From an uncultured Acidimicrobiales bacterium (GTDB lineage: Bacteria; Actinomycetota; Acidimicrobiia; Acidimicrobiales; SZUA-35): a stretch of 49,763 nucleotides of DNA. Positions 9,997 through 20,025 of this stretch are shown one piece after another. The stretch's first letter is position 1; every line of letters starts with the position of its first letter. The DNA lies in NCBI GenBank assembly GCA_938029215.1, contig CALHFG010000059.1, positions 1 through 49,763 on the forward strand, written 5' to 3'. Both the position numbers and the translations under genes were made by a program. The notes under the pieces were generated by a model, which was given only the letters and a program-made list of their open reading frames with translations, searched no databases and had not been told where the DNA came from.

Positions 9997-11595
9997 GTGT
10001 CGACAACGCCTGCTGATGTGCTCGCTCGGCATGCAGCTCGTTTGCATGCGATCGAACGTGACAACGATCTTCCGGACAACTTTGCCGAACTGCTCGACCA
10101 TGCGGTCGAACGGTCGACGCCACAGGCAACCATCAACTTCTTTGATCAGGGCCGCTCGCTCGGCGCAAGGGATTTCCGCGACGAGGTCTATCGAGTGGCT
10201 GATGGTCTGCGACGGCTGGGGGTTGAACACGGCACACCCGTGGCCGTGTTGATGCCCAACCGCATCGAGTTTCCCATCACGTGGATGGCGTTGGGGGTGC
10301 TGGGAGCGGTGATGGTGCCGGTAAACCCTGCCAGCACCGGCGCCGAGTTAGATCATGTACTACTCGACACTGCGGCTAGGTACCTCGTGGTCGAAGACTC
10401 CCTCGAATCGACGGCGCAAACGGCCACAGAATGGGTGGCGAGCCATCACCCAACCTTCGTTCGGACCGGAACTGAATGGCGCTCGATACGGGACTCGGGA
10501 AGCGCGGAGTTTCGTCCGCATCGATCGGTGAGTGGTACCGATCTGGTGAACATTCAATACACATCTGGAAGCACCGGACTGCCAAAAGGCTGCATGATCC
10601 CGCAACGATTTTGGATCGTCATGGGTGCCGGGCGAGTCCTATCGTCGCGGGTCGAGATCAACAGTATTTTGAGTGCGCATCCGTTCTTCTACATCGATCC
10701 GCAGTGGCATTTAGTCATGGCTCTCTACAGCGGAGCGGCGTTTCACCAGGCAGAAAACCTGTCGGCGTCTCGATTTGTCGAGCGGGTCCGGGCCCACAAC
10801 GCCGAGTTTTCCCTCTTCCCGCGCCCCTTGGTGGGGAAAGCGGGAACGCCGGACGAGGCCGCGACCAGTCTGAAGGTGGTCGGCGCGGTGGGAGCGGGTC
10901 GAGAGGCCGTGCGCGACATCCGGCAGCGTTTCGGTTGCATCGCGAACAACGCATTCGGCATGACCGAGATCGGCGTCGGTCTAACGGTGCCGGAGGATCT
11001 TGATGACCCTCATGTTGATGGCAGTTGTGGTGTGCCGGCTCTGTACCGGCAGATGAGGGTTGTCGGTCCTGGCGGGATCGACGTCACGACCGGCGAGCCA
11101 GGAGAGCTTTGGGTTCGCGGCGATGGACTGTTCCTGGGCTACCACAACCGGCCCGAGGCGAACGCAGAGTCTTTCGTAGGTGACTGGTTCCGCACCGGCG
11201 ATCTTGCCCGGGTGGATGAACACGGTTACTACTGGATCGTGGGGCGGCTCAAAGACATGATTCGTCGGTCGAGTCAGAACATCTCGGCGCTCGAGGTCGA
11301 GCAGGTCGTGATGACAACGCCTGGAGTTCAGTTGGCAGCGGCTGTGGCGGTACCAGACAACTACCGTGGTGAAGAAGTGAAGGTATACGTGAAATTGGAA
11401 GAGGGAGCAGAGGTCACCCCCGAGGACATTATTGCGACCTGTGTTCCGGTTCTGTCGACGTTCAAAATTCCGCGATTTGTTCAGGTCGTCGACGACTTCC
11501 CCTACACAGCGTCGTCGAAGATTGACAAGCCAGCGTTGATTCGAGATGTCGCCGATCTACGAACCGGCGCGTGGGACCGGGAGGCAAGCCAATGA
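9997..11595 (+). CDS. AMP-dependent acyl-CoA ligase (CaiC-like)
   Basis: This is an ANL-superfamily ligase that activates a carboxylic acid as acyl-AMP and then acyl-CoA. The core motif is YTSGSTGLPKG, followed by the NAFGMTEIG region, the hinge WFRTGDLARVDEHGY and the C-terminal lysine region SSKIDKPAL. It resembles the crotonobetaine/carnitine-CoA ligase group. The frame is open from 9913, but GTG at 9997 (VSTTPADVLARH) gives a conventional N-terminus of 532 aa; the start is uncertain. It overlaps the next gene as ATGA, an enoyl-CoA hydratase family member, which suggests joint breakdown of an unknown acid. About 200 bp separate it from the divergent oxidase-like gene. Confidence 0.88.
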   Translation: MSTTPADVLARHAARLHAIERDNDLPDNFAELLDHAVERSTPQATINFFDQGRSLGARDFRDEVYRVADGLRRLGVEHGTPVAVLMPNRIEFPITWMALGVLGAVMVPVNPASTGAELDHVLLDTAARYLVVEDSLESTAQTATEWVASHHPTFVRTGTEWRSIRDSGSAEFRPHRSVSGTDLVNIQYTSGSTGLPKGCMIPQRFWIVMGAGRVLSSRVEINSILSAHPFFYIDPQWHLVMALYSGAAFHQAENLSASRFVERVRAHNAEFSLFPRPLVGKAGTPDEAATSLKVVGAVGAGREAVRDIRQRFGCIANNAFGMTEIGVGLTVPEDLDDPHVDGSCGVPALYRQMRVVGPGGIDVTTGEPGELWVRGDGLFLGYHNRPEANAESFVGDWFRTGDLARVDEHGYYWIVGRLKDMIRRSSQNISALEVEQVVMTTPGVQLAAAVAVPDNYRGEEVKVYVKLEEGAEVTPEDIIATCVPVLSTFKIPRFVQVVDDFPYTASSKIDKPALIRDVADLRTGAWDREASQ

Positions 11596-12344
11596 CTGTG
11601 CATTACGAAACCGATGATGCGGTGCTTCGGCTCACGATCGACAACGGAAGGCACAATCTGTTGACCGGCGAGATGTATCGGCAGCTGTGTGAGATGGTCA
11701 CAAGATTCTTGAACGACGACACTCTGAAGGTTGCGATTCTTCGGGGCTCGGCAGGCAACAGCTTCTCTGGGGGAGATGACTTGAAGGAGCGACCCCGACC
11801 ATCGGGGATGGCCCCGCACTATCCCTCCATTCTGTGGGGGATGACGCGCAACAAGCCCATCATCGGCGCCGTCGATCAGTGGTGTTTGGGCGGGGGTTTC
11901 GCCGTGCTTCTTACCGCAACCGATATCCGGGTTGCGTCACCCGATGCGAGGTTCGGATTTCCCGAGGTGGCGTACGGTCTGGGCGGACTCGGCGGGGCGA
12001 CCCGACTGAGTCGTCTGCTTCCTCGGACGATCGCCATGGAGATGGTGTTGACCGGCGACTACATGACGGCCGCCGAAGCCAAGCGCTATGACCTGGTGAA
12101 TCGGGTCGTTCCAGCCGAAGAGCTGGACGACGTGGCTGGGCAGTTTGCCGATCGCATCGCTCGGCATCCACGCGTCGCCATCCAAACCGAGATGTCGGCT
12201 TTTGCCGGGGGTGGCGACCTCTCGAAGCCCGACGCCGTTGAGCTAACCAAGACGCTGGCCCGCTACCAGCAGCGGATACACGCGGTCGACCAAAGCTATG
12301 ACGACCTGCAGATCGGGCGGCCTGCTCCTCTGAACCTTCAGTAG
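11592..12344 (+). CDS. Enoyl-CoA hydratase/isomerase family protein
   Basis: This 250-aa crotonase-fold protein has the oxyanion-hole segments SFSGGDDLKE and WCLGGGFAVLLTATD, followed by RFGFPEVAYGLGGLGGATRL, where a Glu sits at the usual first catalytic position. Crotonases act on acyl-CoA thioesters; the exact reaction cannot be read from the fold. The ATG at 11592 overlaps the ligase stop, so the two genes are coupled. The GTP-like upstream extension in the same frame (11571) lacks support. It converges on the VWA lipoprotein gene across a hairpin. Confidence 0.88.
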   Translation: MTVHYETDDAVLRLTIDNGRHNLLTGEMYRQLCEMVTRFLNDDTLKVAILRGSAGNSFSGGDDLKERPRPSGMAPHYPSILWGMTRNKPIIGAVDQWCLGGGFAVLLTATDIRVASPDARFGFPEVAYGLGGLGGATRLSRLLPRTIAMEMVLTGDYMTAAEAKRYDLVNRVVPAEELDDVAGQFADRIARHPRVAIQTEMSAFAGGGDLSKPDAVELTKTLARYQQRIHAVDQSYDDLQIGRPAPLNLQ

Positions 12345-12370
12345 GCAGAAGTCCGAAAACTGCTGCACTC

Positions 12371-12406
12371 TCGTCGCAACGTCGGACCAGCCCGACGCTG
12401 CGACGA
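12371..12406. terminator. Bidirectional hairpin terminator
   Basis: An inverted repeat with arms TCGTCGCA and TGCGACGA continues, after one mismatch, into CGTCGG/CCGACG around a six-base loop. It lies between the convergent enoyl-CoA hydratase and VWA genes. No long T-run follows, so the function is inferred from position. Confidence 0.6.
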
Positions 12407-12413
12407 ACGAATG

Positions 12414-14093
12414 TTAGGAGCGGGCTTGCTGCACGAGTTCGTAGAACTCGTCGACGTCTGAGTTGTCGAACTGCTCGGCCAAGAACTTCGCTTCGTTCTC
12501 CACGCTGTCCCAATTCATGTTCCTCGCGTATTGACTGCCCCGCAGCAGCTCAGCAAAGATGCCGACGGTTCCCGCAAGCTTGAACTCGTTGCTGGTTTCT
12601 CCCCAACTCGAGTGGAGGTCACCGAGGCGAATGGTCTCATCGATCTCCACGATGCGGCCGTCGGGTGATTCCCAGCGGAGATTGATTTCGCCGAGCTTTT
12701 CTCGAGTGTCTGAAATCCTGATACCACTCTCGAGCCGAACTTCATACAGTGCGGTCACCTGGTGGCCGGCTCCGATCTCGCCAGCGTCAACGTTGTCGTT
12801 CCTGAAGTCCTGGTCACGGATGCCGCGATTCTCAAAGCCGATCAGGCGGTACTCCTCCACGATGTCGTCTTCGAATTCCACCTGGATCTTGGCGTCGATG
12901 GCGATCGTGTACAGATTTGCGGTGAGGTTCTCCTCGAACACCTTCTCCGCCTCGTCGACGGTGTCAACGTACGCGTAAACGCCATCGCTCTGGTCCGCGA
13001 GCTGTTCCATCGTCTCGTCGTTGAAACCACCCAACCCATAGCCGACGGTCATCAGCCGAATCCCGTCATCGGCGTCTCGGCGGATCTGGCGACCAAGTTC
13101 GTTCACGTCGGTCACGCCGGCATTTGCGAGGCCATCTGAGGCCACGATCACCCGGTTGATGTCGCCCTCCTCGTTCACGCTACGAGCCAGGTCGTAGCCA
13201 ACTCGAAGTCCGGCCTCAAGGTTTGTGGAGCCACCAGGTCGGAGGCTGTCGATCGCGTCGAGAATTCGATCGTCATCGCGCACACTCGTCGGCTCAAGCA
13301 GGACGTCGCCACTGTTGTTGTAGGTGACGATGGCAACGGTGTCATCGTCCTCCAACTCGTCCACAAGGAGCTGCATAGATTCCTTCACCAGTGGAAGACG
13401 ATTGGACGTGTCCATAGATCCGGACGTGTCGATCACGAATGTCAGGTGCGCCGAGGGTCGCTCATCATCCCGAACGCGTTCACCCTGGATTCCAATGCGG
13501 AGCAGGTAGTTGTCGTCGTCGAGAGGTGACGGTGCGCCATCAACAATGATGCCAAGGGATTCGCCCGTGGGGTTCCGGTAGCCGTAGTCGAAGGAGTTCA
13601 CAAACTCTTCCACCCGAACCAAATCGGGATCGGGTTGCTGGCCGTTTCTGATCTGGTTCCGGGCGAGGGAGTAGGAACCGGTATCTACATCGAGGGCGAA
13701 CGTGGAGAGCGGGTCCTCGGCCGTCCGAACGAACGGACGGATCCTCGGTGGGTCCGCCTGAACGGTGGTCTCGGAACGGTCGGATCCAAACTCTCCGTCG
13801 TTCGCTGCGGTGGCCGCTTCAGTTGTTGGTGCGGCGGTCGTGGTGGTGGCGCCGAAGTCTCGAGCCTCCTCCTCCATGGCGTCGTCGCTCTCTTCCATCG
13901 CTCCGTCGTCTGATTCGACGGTGGTCGCCGCAGCTGTAGTGGTGGGCGCAAACGCCTCTTCCGCGTCTCGCCCGCCGTCGCCGTTCACCTGCTGAGCGCC
14001 GTCATCGCTTCCACCGCTACAGGCTGATGCTGCCATCGCAGCTGCGATCAGGACCGCCGTCATTCGCCGTTTTGTACTCTGGTTGCTCGTCAT
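12414..14093 (-). CDS. VWA-domain lipoprotein (YfbK-like)
   Basis: This 559-aa protein has a lipoprotein signal with lipobox AASAC (Cys25). A Thr/Ala/Glu-rich disordered linker (about 26-115) follows, then the VWA-associated N-terminal region (DPLSTFALDVDTGSYS), and a von Willebrand A domain (about 215-400). The MIDAS metal site is complete: DTSGS at 222-226, T290 and D320. A C-terminal DUF3520-type domain ends the protein. The layout matches the YfbK/BatA-like lipoprotein family, whose function is poorly known. It is probably anchored to the outer face of the cytoplasmic membrane. The 98-bp gap to purA holds nothing obvious. Confidence 0.9.
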   Translation of the reverse strand: MTSNQSTKRRMTAVLIAAAMAASACSGGSDDGAQQVNGDGGRDAEEAFAPTTTAAATTVESDDGAMEESDDAMEEEARDFGATTTTAAPTTEAATAANDGEFGSDRSETTVQADPPRIRPFVRTAEDPLSTFALDVDTGSYSLARNQIRNGQQPDPDLVRVEEFVNSFDYGYRNPTGESLGIIVDGAPSPLDDDNYLLRIGIQGERVRDDERPSAHLTFVIDTSGSMDTSNRLPLVKESMQLLVDELEDDDTVAIVTYNNSGDVLLEPTSVRDDDRILDAIDSLRPGGSTNLEAGLRVGYDLARSVNEEGDINRVIVASDGLANAGVTDVNELGRQIRRDADDGIRLMTVGYGLGGFNDETMEQLADQSDGVYAYVDTVDEAEKVFEENLTANLYTIAIDAKIQVEFEDDIVEEYRLIGFENRGIRDQDFRNDNVDAGEIGAGHQVTALYEVRLESGIRISDTREKLGEINLRWESPDGRIVEIDETIRLGDLHSSWGETSNEFKLAGTVGIFAELLRGSQYARNMNWDSVENEAKFLAEQFDNSDVDEFYELVQQARS

Positions 14094-14191
14094 GCCCCTT
14101 CGGACGACAAGACGATCCAGTCAGTTCCCTCCGACTAGAAACCGCAACTATGTGACAATCAGTTCACGTGAACGCGCACGCCCGCGCGGGG

Positions 14192-15478
<1,287 letters not shown>

Positions 15479-15542
15479 CCTGCGCTCGCCCCCGGCTGTG
15501 CGGGAGAAACCTGTGTTGTCCCTCCCACAGTCGCGAGTGACC

Positions 15543-15687
15543 GAGCCCTAATTGGGTGGCGCGATCCGCGAAGCGTTTGCCACATAGCGCAAAAGAACCC
15601 CTCCGGTTCCGCGGAGTCCCCCTGAAGGGGAGAACGCAGGTTTCGTGAGTGGACGCATTCGGTTTACCCAAAGCATCGTTGGGAACT
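15543..15687 (+). repeat. Dispersed GC-hairpin repeat, copy 2A
   Basis: The 350-bp gap between purA and the aldolase gene is mostly repeat. This unit begins with a degenerate GAGCCC-type block and runs through GCGATCCGCG, CACATAGCGCAAAAGA, the module CCCTCCGGTTCCGCGGAG, CCCCTGAAGGGGAGAACG and TTTCGTGAGTGGACGC to GTTTACCCAAAGCATCGTT. A decayed fragment resembling its end (ACCTGTGTTGTCCC) lies just before it at about 15510-15525. Confidence 0.85.
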
Positions 15688-15787
15688 GAGCCCTCGTTGG
15701 CTCAGGCGATCCGCGGTGCGTTCGCCACGTAGCGCAAAAGAGCAGCCCCCGGCTCTGGAGGGGTCCCCCTGAAGGGGAAGAAGCAGG
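15688..15787 (+). repeat. Dispersed GC-hairpin repeat, copy 2B (partial)
   Basis: This is a second unit in tandem, 145 bp after the start of copy 2A. It opens with the hairpin GAGCCCTCGTTGGCTC and carries the alternative module GCAGCCCCCGGCTCTGGAG, then CCCCCTGAAGGGG. It stops at AAGCAGG, shortly before the aldolase promoter. It is almost identical over about 100 bp to the reverse complement of 49428-49521. Confidence 0.88.
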
Positions 15788-15803
15788 AAGGGGGGAGTGG
15801 GTC

Positions 15804-15809
15804 TAACCT
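15804..15809 (+). promoter_or_regulatory. -10 element of leaderless aldolase promoter
   Basis: TAACCT ends seven bases before the ATG at 15817. GGAGG is present but sits one base from the ATG, too close to act as a normal ribosome-binding site. Confidence 0.4.
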
Positions 15810-15816
15810 CGGAGGT

Positions 15817-16623
15817 ATGGCAACTACGGAGCAACCTCTTGATCTCGGCGAAACTGTCAACGCAAAGATTCCGCTTCCGCCGACGTCGTTCGAGTCGGTA
15901 GAGGCCGAGCGGGCATACCGCAAGGAGAAGCTTGCCGGGGCTCTTCGAATCGTTGGGTTCTATGGGTTGGCCGAGGGCGTGGCGGGACACATCACTGCCC
16001 GCGACCCCGAGCACACCGACCACTTTTGGGTCAACCCGTTTGGCAAGAGCTTCAAACACATGACGGTCTCGGACTTGATTCTCGTGAACCCTGACGGCGA
16101 GGTTGTGGTGGGTGATCGGCCGGTCAATGCCGCGGCCTACGCCATCCACCACGCAATTCACGAAGCTCACCCCGAGGTCGTCTGTGCCGTGCATACGCAC
16201 ACGGTGTACGGCAAGGCGTTTGCGGCTACGGACTTGCCGCTCAAGATGCTGAGTCAAGACGCATGTATGTTCCTGAACGACTGGGTTCGTCATCGCGACG
16301 GCGGCGGCGCAATCGTCACCGGCCCCGAGGAAGCAGCCAGCTTGGCCAAGGCGTTTACGGGCAAGAAGGCCATGATTCATCAGAACCACGGTCTGCTTAC
16401 CACCGGTCAGTACATCGAGGAGGCAGCGTGGTGGTTCCTCGCGTTGGAGCGAGCCTGCCAGGTGCAGATGATTGCTGAGGCCACCGGTCCTGTGGTTGAG
16501 GTGCCCGATGAGTACGCGCAGTTCACCTATGACCAAAGCGGTTTCGCTATCGCTGGGTGGTTCCAGTTCCAGCCGTTGTGGGAAGACATGATCGCCCGCG
16601 ACGGAATGGACTGGGCTCGCTAG
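15817..16623 (+). CDS. Class II aldolase/adducin family protein
   Basis: This 268-aa protein has the class II aldolase fold. Zinc-binding motifs are visible as CAVHTHTVYGKAF and MIHQNHGLLTTG, and a Glu-rich segment and GHITARDPE precede them. Members split sugar phosphates (fuculose- or ribulose-phosphate) or have decarboxylase-like or structural roles. The substrate is not determinable here, and no sugar-pathway genes lie nearby. It converges on the zinc-finger gene with only three bases between the stops. Confidence 0.87.
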   Translation: MATTEQPLDLGETVNAKIPLPPTSFESVEAERAYRKEKLAGALRIVGFYGLAEGVAGHITARDPEHTDHFWVNPFGKSFKHMTVSDLILVNPDGEVVVGDRPVNAAAYAIHHAIHEAHPEVVCAVHTHTVYGKAFAATDLPLKMLSQDACMFLNDWVRHRDGGGAIVTGPEEAASLAKAFTGKKAMIHQNHGLLTTGQYIEEAAWWFLALERACQVQMIAEATGPVVEVPDEYAQFTYDQSGFAIAGWFQFQPLWEDMIARDGMDWAR

Positions 16624-16626
16624 CTA

Positions 16627-17589
16627 CTAGCTCTCTTCGGTGCGTCGGCGGCGACGGGGAAGTTCATCACCATTGCTTTGAGCCTGTGGTGCCATGCCCC
16701 GCAGAGTCGGCGGAACCCAGTTGCCCGTCTTATCGGTGTCAGCGGGGCCTTCGGCGCGCAACTCGGCCTCGGACACGAACATCGGTGCGCCTGCATCGGC
16801 AAACGCGGCGACCGGTTCAGGTTGCGGTTGAGGTTCATTCGTTTCCGGTGAAGCGGCGACGCTCTCCCAGGGTCCAGCGTTGCTGAGCGGCGACTGGTGC
16901 TCCATATCCGGGAGTGTCCAGGTGGTGCTCTCTTCCGCAGCTGATGGCAGCCACATGCCGTCTTCGACCGGGCCTTCGTGATCCTTCAGTTGCTCCAGAA
17001 TTGCCGCTGCTGAGTGGTCGGGAGGTACCGGCACAAACTCGTCGGCTTCGATGACGCCAGCGTCAACCTCGGGTGCGGTGAACTGTTGTGGTTCCGGCAT
17101 GCCAGGGGCAGGGGGCAGATCGTTGGGGTCGGCGCCGACAACGGTGGTTGTGGGCTCGGGTAGATCGGCGGCGATGGCGTCGAACTCCGGTGCCGGCGGT
17201 GGCGCAGGGTCGTCTGTCTTACGACGGAAGAAGCGGCCGAGCAAACCACCGGTCTGTTCCTCTTCGTCCTGGTGGGTTTGTTCTTCGATCGCGGGAGCGT
17301 CGATGAGATCGGTGCCGGGCATGAACGAATGGTCTGACTGAGTTTCGTTCTCACCCTCGGCCAGCTGGGCCCGCAGCGCTTTGCGCCGTTTCTTGATCTC
17401 GCCTCTGGGAAGCGGTTTCACTGGCCGACGGTTTCGAACCCCGCTCAGTGCCATGGCGCAGTGGGTGCAGAACGGCGCCTTCGAGGTGCCGCGCGGGTAG
17501 ACCAGACAGTTCGAGCAGAACATTTCTCCACAGGAGTCGCACACCTCGGTGGCGAAGTCCATTGGATCGTTGTGACAACGGCCATTCAT
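16627..17589 (-). CDS. B-box-type zinc-finger protein with disordered tail
   Basis: I do not recognise a specific function. The N-terminal 50 residues hold a dense Cys/His pattern (C5, H6, C17, C20, C25, C28, C41, H43, C44) that fits a small cross-brace or B-box zinc finger. A basic stretch (RGEIKKRRKALRAQL) follows. About 230 residues rich in Pro, Glu and Asp and likely disordered come next, and the protein ends in an Arg-rich segment (RRRRRTEES). The start at 17589 (MNGRCHNDP) is preferred over the longer frame from 17688 because it leaves an 86-bp divergent intergenic space before purB. No membrane segment is visible. Confidence 0.7.
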   Translation of the reverse strand: MNGRCHNDPMDFATEVCDSCGEMFCSNCLVYPRGTSKAPFCTHCAMALSGVRNRRPVKPLPRGEIKKRRKALRAQLAEGENETQSDHSFMPGTDLIDAPAIEEQTHQDEEEQTGGLLGRFFRRKTDDPAPPPAPEFDAIAADLPEPTTTVVGADPNDLPPAPGMPEPQQFTAPEVDAGVIEADEFVPVPPDHSAAAILEQLKDHEGPVEDGMWLPSAAEESTTWTLPDMEHQSPLSNAGPWESVAASPETNEPQPQPEPVAAFADAGAPMFVSEAELRAEGPADTDKTGNWVPPTLRGMAPQAQSNGDELPRRRRRTEES

Positions 17590-17675
17590 GTAGCGGATGC
17601 TTTCGTATCGGGCAGACTTGCAAGGTTGAATCGTCACACTCTCGGCGGTTCTTGAGTATCTCGGAAGGATTCTCT

Positions 17676-19094
17676 GTGACGGTTCCAAATGTTCTGGCCG
17701 AGCGCTATGCCAGCGATGAAATTCGAGCGGTGTTTGACCCGGTCAGGCGGGTGATCGCCGAGCGAAAGCTCTGGATCGCGGTGATGAGAGCACAAGCTGA
17801 CCTAGGTCTCGACATTTCCCAGGCCGACATCGCGTCTTACGAGGCGGTCGTTAACGATGTCGATCTTGACAGCATCGCCGAAAGGGAGCGCACCTCGCGC
17901 CACGACGTCAAAGCCAAGATCGACGAGTTCTCGGCGTTGGCTGGCGTGGAGCACGCACACAAGGGAATGACCTCGCGAGACCTCACCGAGAACGTCGAGG
18001 CAATGCTCACCTACCAGGCCCTCGAGATCATCAGCAATAAGGTGGTGGCCCTTTTGGCCCGGTGGCGTGATATCGCCGCCGAGCATCAGGCGCTGGCGAT
18101 TGTTGGTCGGACGCACAACGTCCCCGCCCAACCCACCACGGTCGGGAAGCGAATTGCCCAGTACTGCGACGAGCTTATGGCGGCGTTGGCGGCGCTCGAC
18201 TCTGTACGCGAACGGTTTGCCCTTCGTGGCATCAAGGGGCCGGTCGGTTCTCAGCAGGATCAGCTGGACCTGCTTGGATCCGCCGATGCCGTCGACGAGC
18301 TCGAACGCCGGGTGGCTTCAGAGCTGGGCGTCCCAAACGTCTTGAACGCGGTTGGTCAGGTTGCCCCGAGATCTCGTGATTTCGAGGTGGTTTCATCTCT
18401 GGTCCAGCTGGCGTCGGCTCCCGCCAACTTGGCTCTACAGGTTCGCTTGATGGCCGGTCATGACCTGGCTACCGAAGGGTTCGCTAAGGGGCAGGTTGGT
18501 TCCTCGGCCATGCCGCACAAGATGAACAGTCGCTCCTGTGAACGGATCAACGGGTTTCATGCCATTCTTCGTGGGCATCTCACGATGGCTGCCAACTTGA
18601 CTGGCGACCAATGGAACGAAGGCGACGTGTCGTGTTCAGTCGTACGTCGCATCGTGCTTCCCGATGCCTTCTTCGCTATCGATGGGTTGCTCGAGACCTC
18701 GCTCTCGGTCGCGGCTGGGCTCGGCTTTTATGCCGAGGTGATCGATGTTGAACTTCGCCGATACCTACCATTCGTCGCCACGCCGACATTGTTGGCTCAC
18801 GCCGTACGCAATGGCATGGGTCGAGAGGAGGCTCATGAAGTGATCAAGGAGCATGCGGTGGCAGCCGCGCTTGCGCTTCGTGACGGCACCGGTTCTGGTG
18901 CTGACCTTATTTCGGCTCTGGCCGCAGACTCCCGGTTCCCAGGAGCTCAGGCTGAACTCGCCGAGGCGATCGCTGACCCAACGGCCCTGCTCGGCCGAGT
19001 CGAGGCCCAAGTACGGGCCACGATTGCTGCGGTCGATGAACTCGTCGCAGCCCGACCTGAGGCTGCGACGTATTCCGGCTCCGCGATTCTCTGA
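17676..19094 (+). CDS. purB: Adenylosuccinate lyase
   Basis: PurB releases fumarate from adenylosuccinate and from SAICAR in purine synthesis. The fumarase/aspartase-superfamily signature is GSSAMPHKMNS, and the catalytic-His region GRTHNVPAQPTT and the substrate segment EHAHKGMTSRDLTEN are present. The GTG at 17676 is chosen for its upstream GGAAGGA (17664-17670) and gives 472 aa, normal for the family. The frame is open further upstream, but that part overlaps the divergent zinc-finger gene. tRNA genes follow within 60 bp. Confidence 0.97.
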   Translation: MTVPNVLAERYASDEIRAVFDPVRRVIAERKLWIAVMRAQADLGLDISQADIASYEAVVNDVDLDSIAERERTSRHDVKAKIDEFSALAGVEHAHKGMTSRDLTENVEAMLTYQALEIISNKVVALLARWRDIAAEHQALAIVGRTHNVPAQPTTVGKRIAQYCDELMAALAALDSVRERFALRGIKGPVGSQQDQLDLLGSADAVDELERRVASELGVPNVLNAVGQVAPRSRDFEVVSSLVQLASAPANLALQVRLMAGHDLATEGFAKGQVGSSAMPHKMNSRSCERINGFHAILRGHLTMAANLTGDQWNEGDVSCSVVRRIVLPDAFFAIDGLLETSLSVAAGLGFYAEVIDVELRRYLPFVATPTLLAHAVRNGMGREEAHEVIKEHAVAAALALRDGTGSGADLISALAADSRFPGAQAELAEAIADPTALLGRVEAQVRATIAAVDELVAARPEAATYSGSAIL

Positions 19095-19154
19095 TTCGGC
19101 AGGAAATCAGTGTTGGGAGTGGGCTCTGTGCTGCTAACATGATGCAGCCCTCAG

Positions 19155-19227
19155 GCCCCCATCGTTCAGCGGCCTAGGACTCCGCCCTTTCACGGCGGCA
19201 ACACGGGTTCGAATCCCGTTGGGGGTG
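19155..19227 (+). tRNA. tRNA-Glu (TTC)
   Basis: A 73-nt cloverleaf with acceptor GCCCCCA/TGGGGGT, anticodon stem CCGCC/GGCGG, loop CTTTCAC (anticodon TTC) and T-arm GTTCGAATC. CCA is not encoded. First of three tRNA genes in a row. Confidence 0.96.
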
Positions 19228-19260
19228 CGTATTGCTTTTGGCTTCGGCCAAATGAATCTA

Positions 19261-19335
19261 GGTCCCGTAGTGCAGTCTGGAGTGCACGCCGCCCTGTCAA
19301 GGCGGAGGTCGCGAGTTCAAATCTCGTCGGGACCG
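19261..19335 (+). tRNA. tRNA-Asp (GTC)
   Basis: A 75-nt cloverleaf with acceptor GGTCCCG/CGGGACC, anticodon loop CTGTCAA (anticodon GTC) and T-arm GTTCAAATC. CCA is not encoded. It lies 33 bp after tRNA-Glu. Confidence 0.95.
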
Positions 19336-19356
19336 CTAGTTAACAGCGAAAGATCT

Positions 19357-19429
19357 GGTCGGGTAGCTCAGTTGGCAGAGCGGTCGCCTGAAAAGCGATA
19401 GGTCACCGGATCGACGCCGGTCCCGACCA
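19357..19429 (+). tRNA. tRNA-Phe (GAA)
   Basis: A 73-nt cloverleaf with acceptor GGTCGGG/CCCGACC, D-arm GCTC/GAGC and anticodon loop CTGAAAA (anticodon GAA). The T-loop reads ATCGACG, with ATCGA in place of the usual TTCGA. CCA is not encoded. Confidence 0.94.
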
Positions 19430-19439
19430 CATTGGCAAG

Positions 19440-19470
19440 CCAGCGCCTCCGGGCGCTGGTTTGTTGGTTT
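19440..19470 (+). terminator. Rho-independent terminator of the tRNA operon
   Basis: A perfect 8-bp stem CCAGCGCC/GGCGCTGG with loop TCCG is followed by T-rich sequence (TTTGTTGGTTTTC). It ends the Glu-Asp-Phe tRNA cluster. Confidence 0.85.
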
Positions 19471-19549
19471 TCTGGTGCCGCTCTCACCACGCCCAGTGGT
19501 GCTGAGAAGTTGCTGAAAATGACCCTGAACGCGACCAAATAGTCCTTCG

Positions 19550-19555
19550 TATACT
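19550..19555 (+). promoter_or_regulatory. -10 element of leaderless small-protein promoter
   Basis: TATACT ends six bases before the ATG at 19562, and no Shine-Dalgarno sequence is present. It follows the tRNA terminator, so an independent start is expected. Confidence 0.55.
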
Positions 19556-19561
19556 GCCGAA

Positions 19562-19975
19562 ATGGGCAGCGAGCGAAAGCCAATGTCAGAGGACCATAAA
19601 GAAGCGCTCAGCATCGGCCGTAATCAGGGCCGCATTGTCCGCAGCTATCTCGAAGGTCTCGAGGCAACCCGCCCAAAACGTGGCCGTAAGCGCACCAAAG
19701 CCACTGTTGCCAAGCGTATCGAGGCGATTGAGGCCGAGATCGGCCGGGCGAAGGCTCTGCGGAAACTGGAGCTGATTCAGGAGCGCATCGATCTGCTTGA
19801 TGAGCTAGAGAACTTCGACCGAACCGTCGATATTGAAGCCCTTGAATCCGCATTTGTTGACGTAGGAAAGGCCTACGCCGAACGGCGGGGGATTTCCTAT
19901 GCTGCCTTCCGCGAACTCGGGATCGAAGCGGGCGTTCTGAAACGTGCGGGCATCAGCCGAGCAGAGCACAAGTAG
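19562..19975 (+). CDS. Small basic coiled-coil protein, unknown function
   Basis: This 137-aa protein is not recognised. Residues about 5-50 are basic (RPKRGRKRTK), residues about 50-90 look helical and coiled-coil (KRIEAIEAEIGRAKALRKLE), and the C-terminal part (about 95-137) could be a compact helical domain (FRELGIEAGVLKRAGI) that resembles a small DNA-binding helix pair. It has its own good promoter and is separated from the tRNAs by a terminator. A nucleic-acid-binding role would fit the basic segment but is inference. Confidence 0.75.
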   Translation: MGSERKPMSEDHKEALSIGRNQGRIVRSYLEGLEATRPKRGRKRTKATVAKRIEAIEAEIGRAKALRKLELIQERIDLLDELENFDRTVDIEALESAFVDVGKAYAERRGISYAAFRELGIEAGVLKRAGISRAEHK

Positions 19976-20025
19976 CACTGGGCACACGCGCCCGGAATGC
20001 GTAACGTGGACGAGGCCAAGTGGGT

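Noticed and set aside
15664-16536. A long minus-strand frame through the aldolase gene and repeat copy 2B
   Set aside because: The C-terminal part is translated repeat DNA (the same peptide appears near 49300), and the rest is antisense to a conserved protein.
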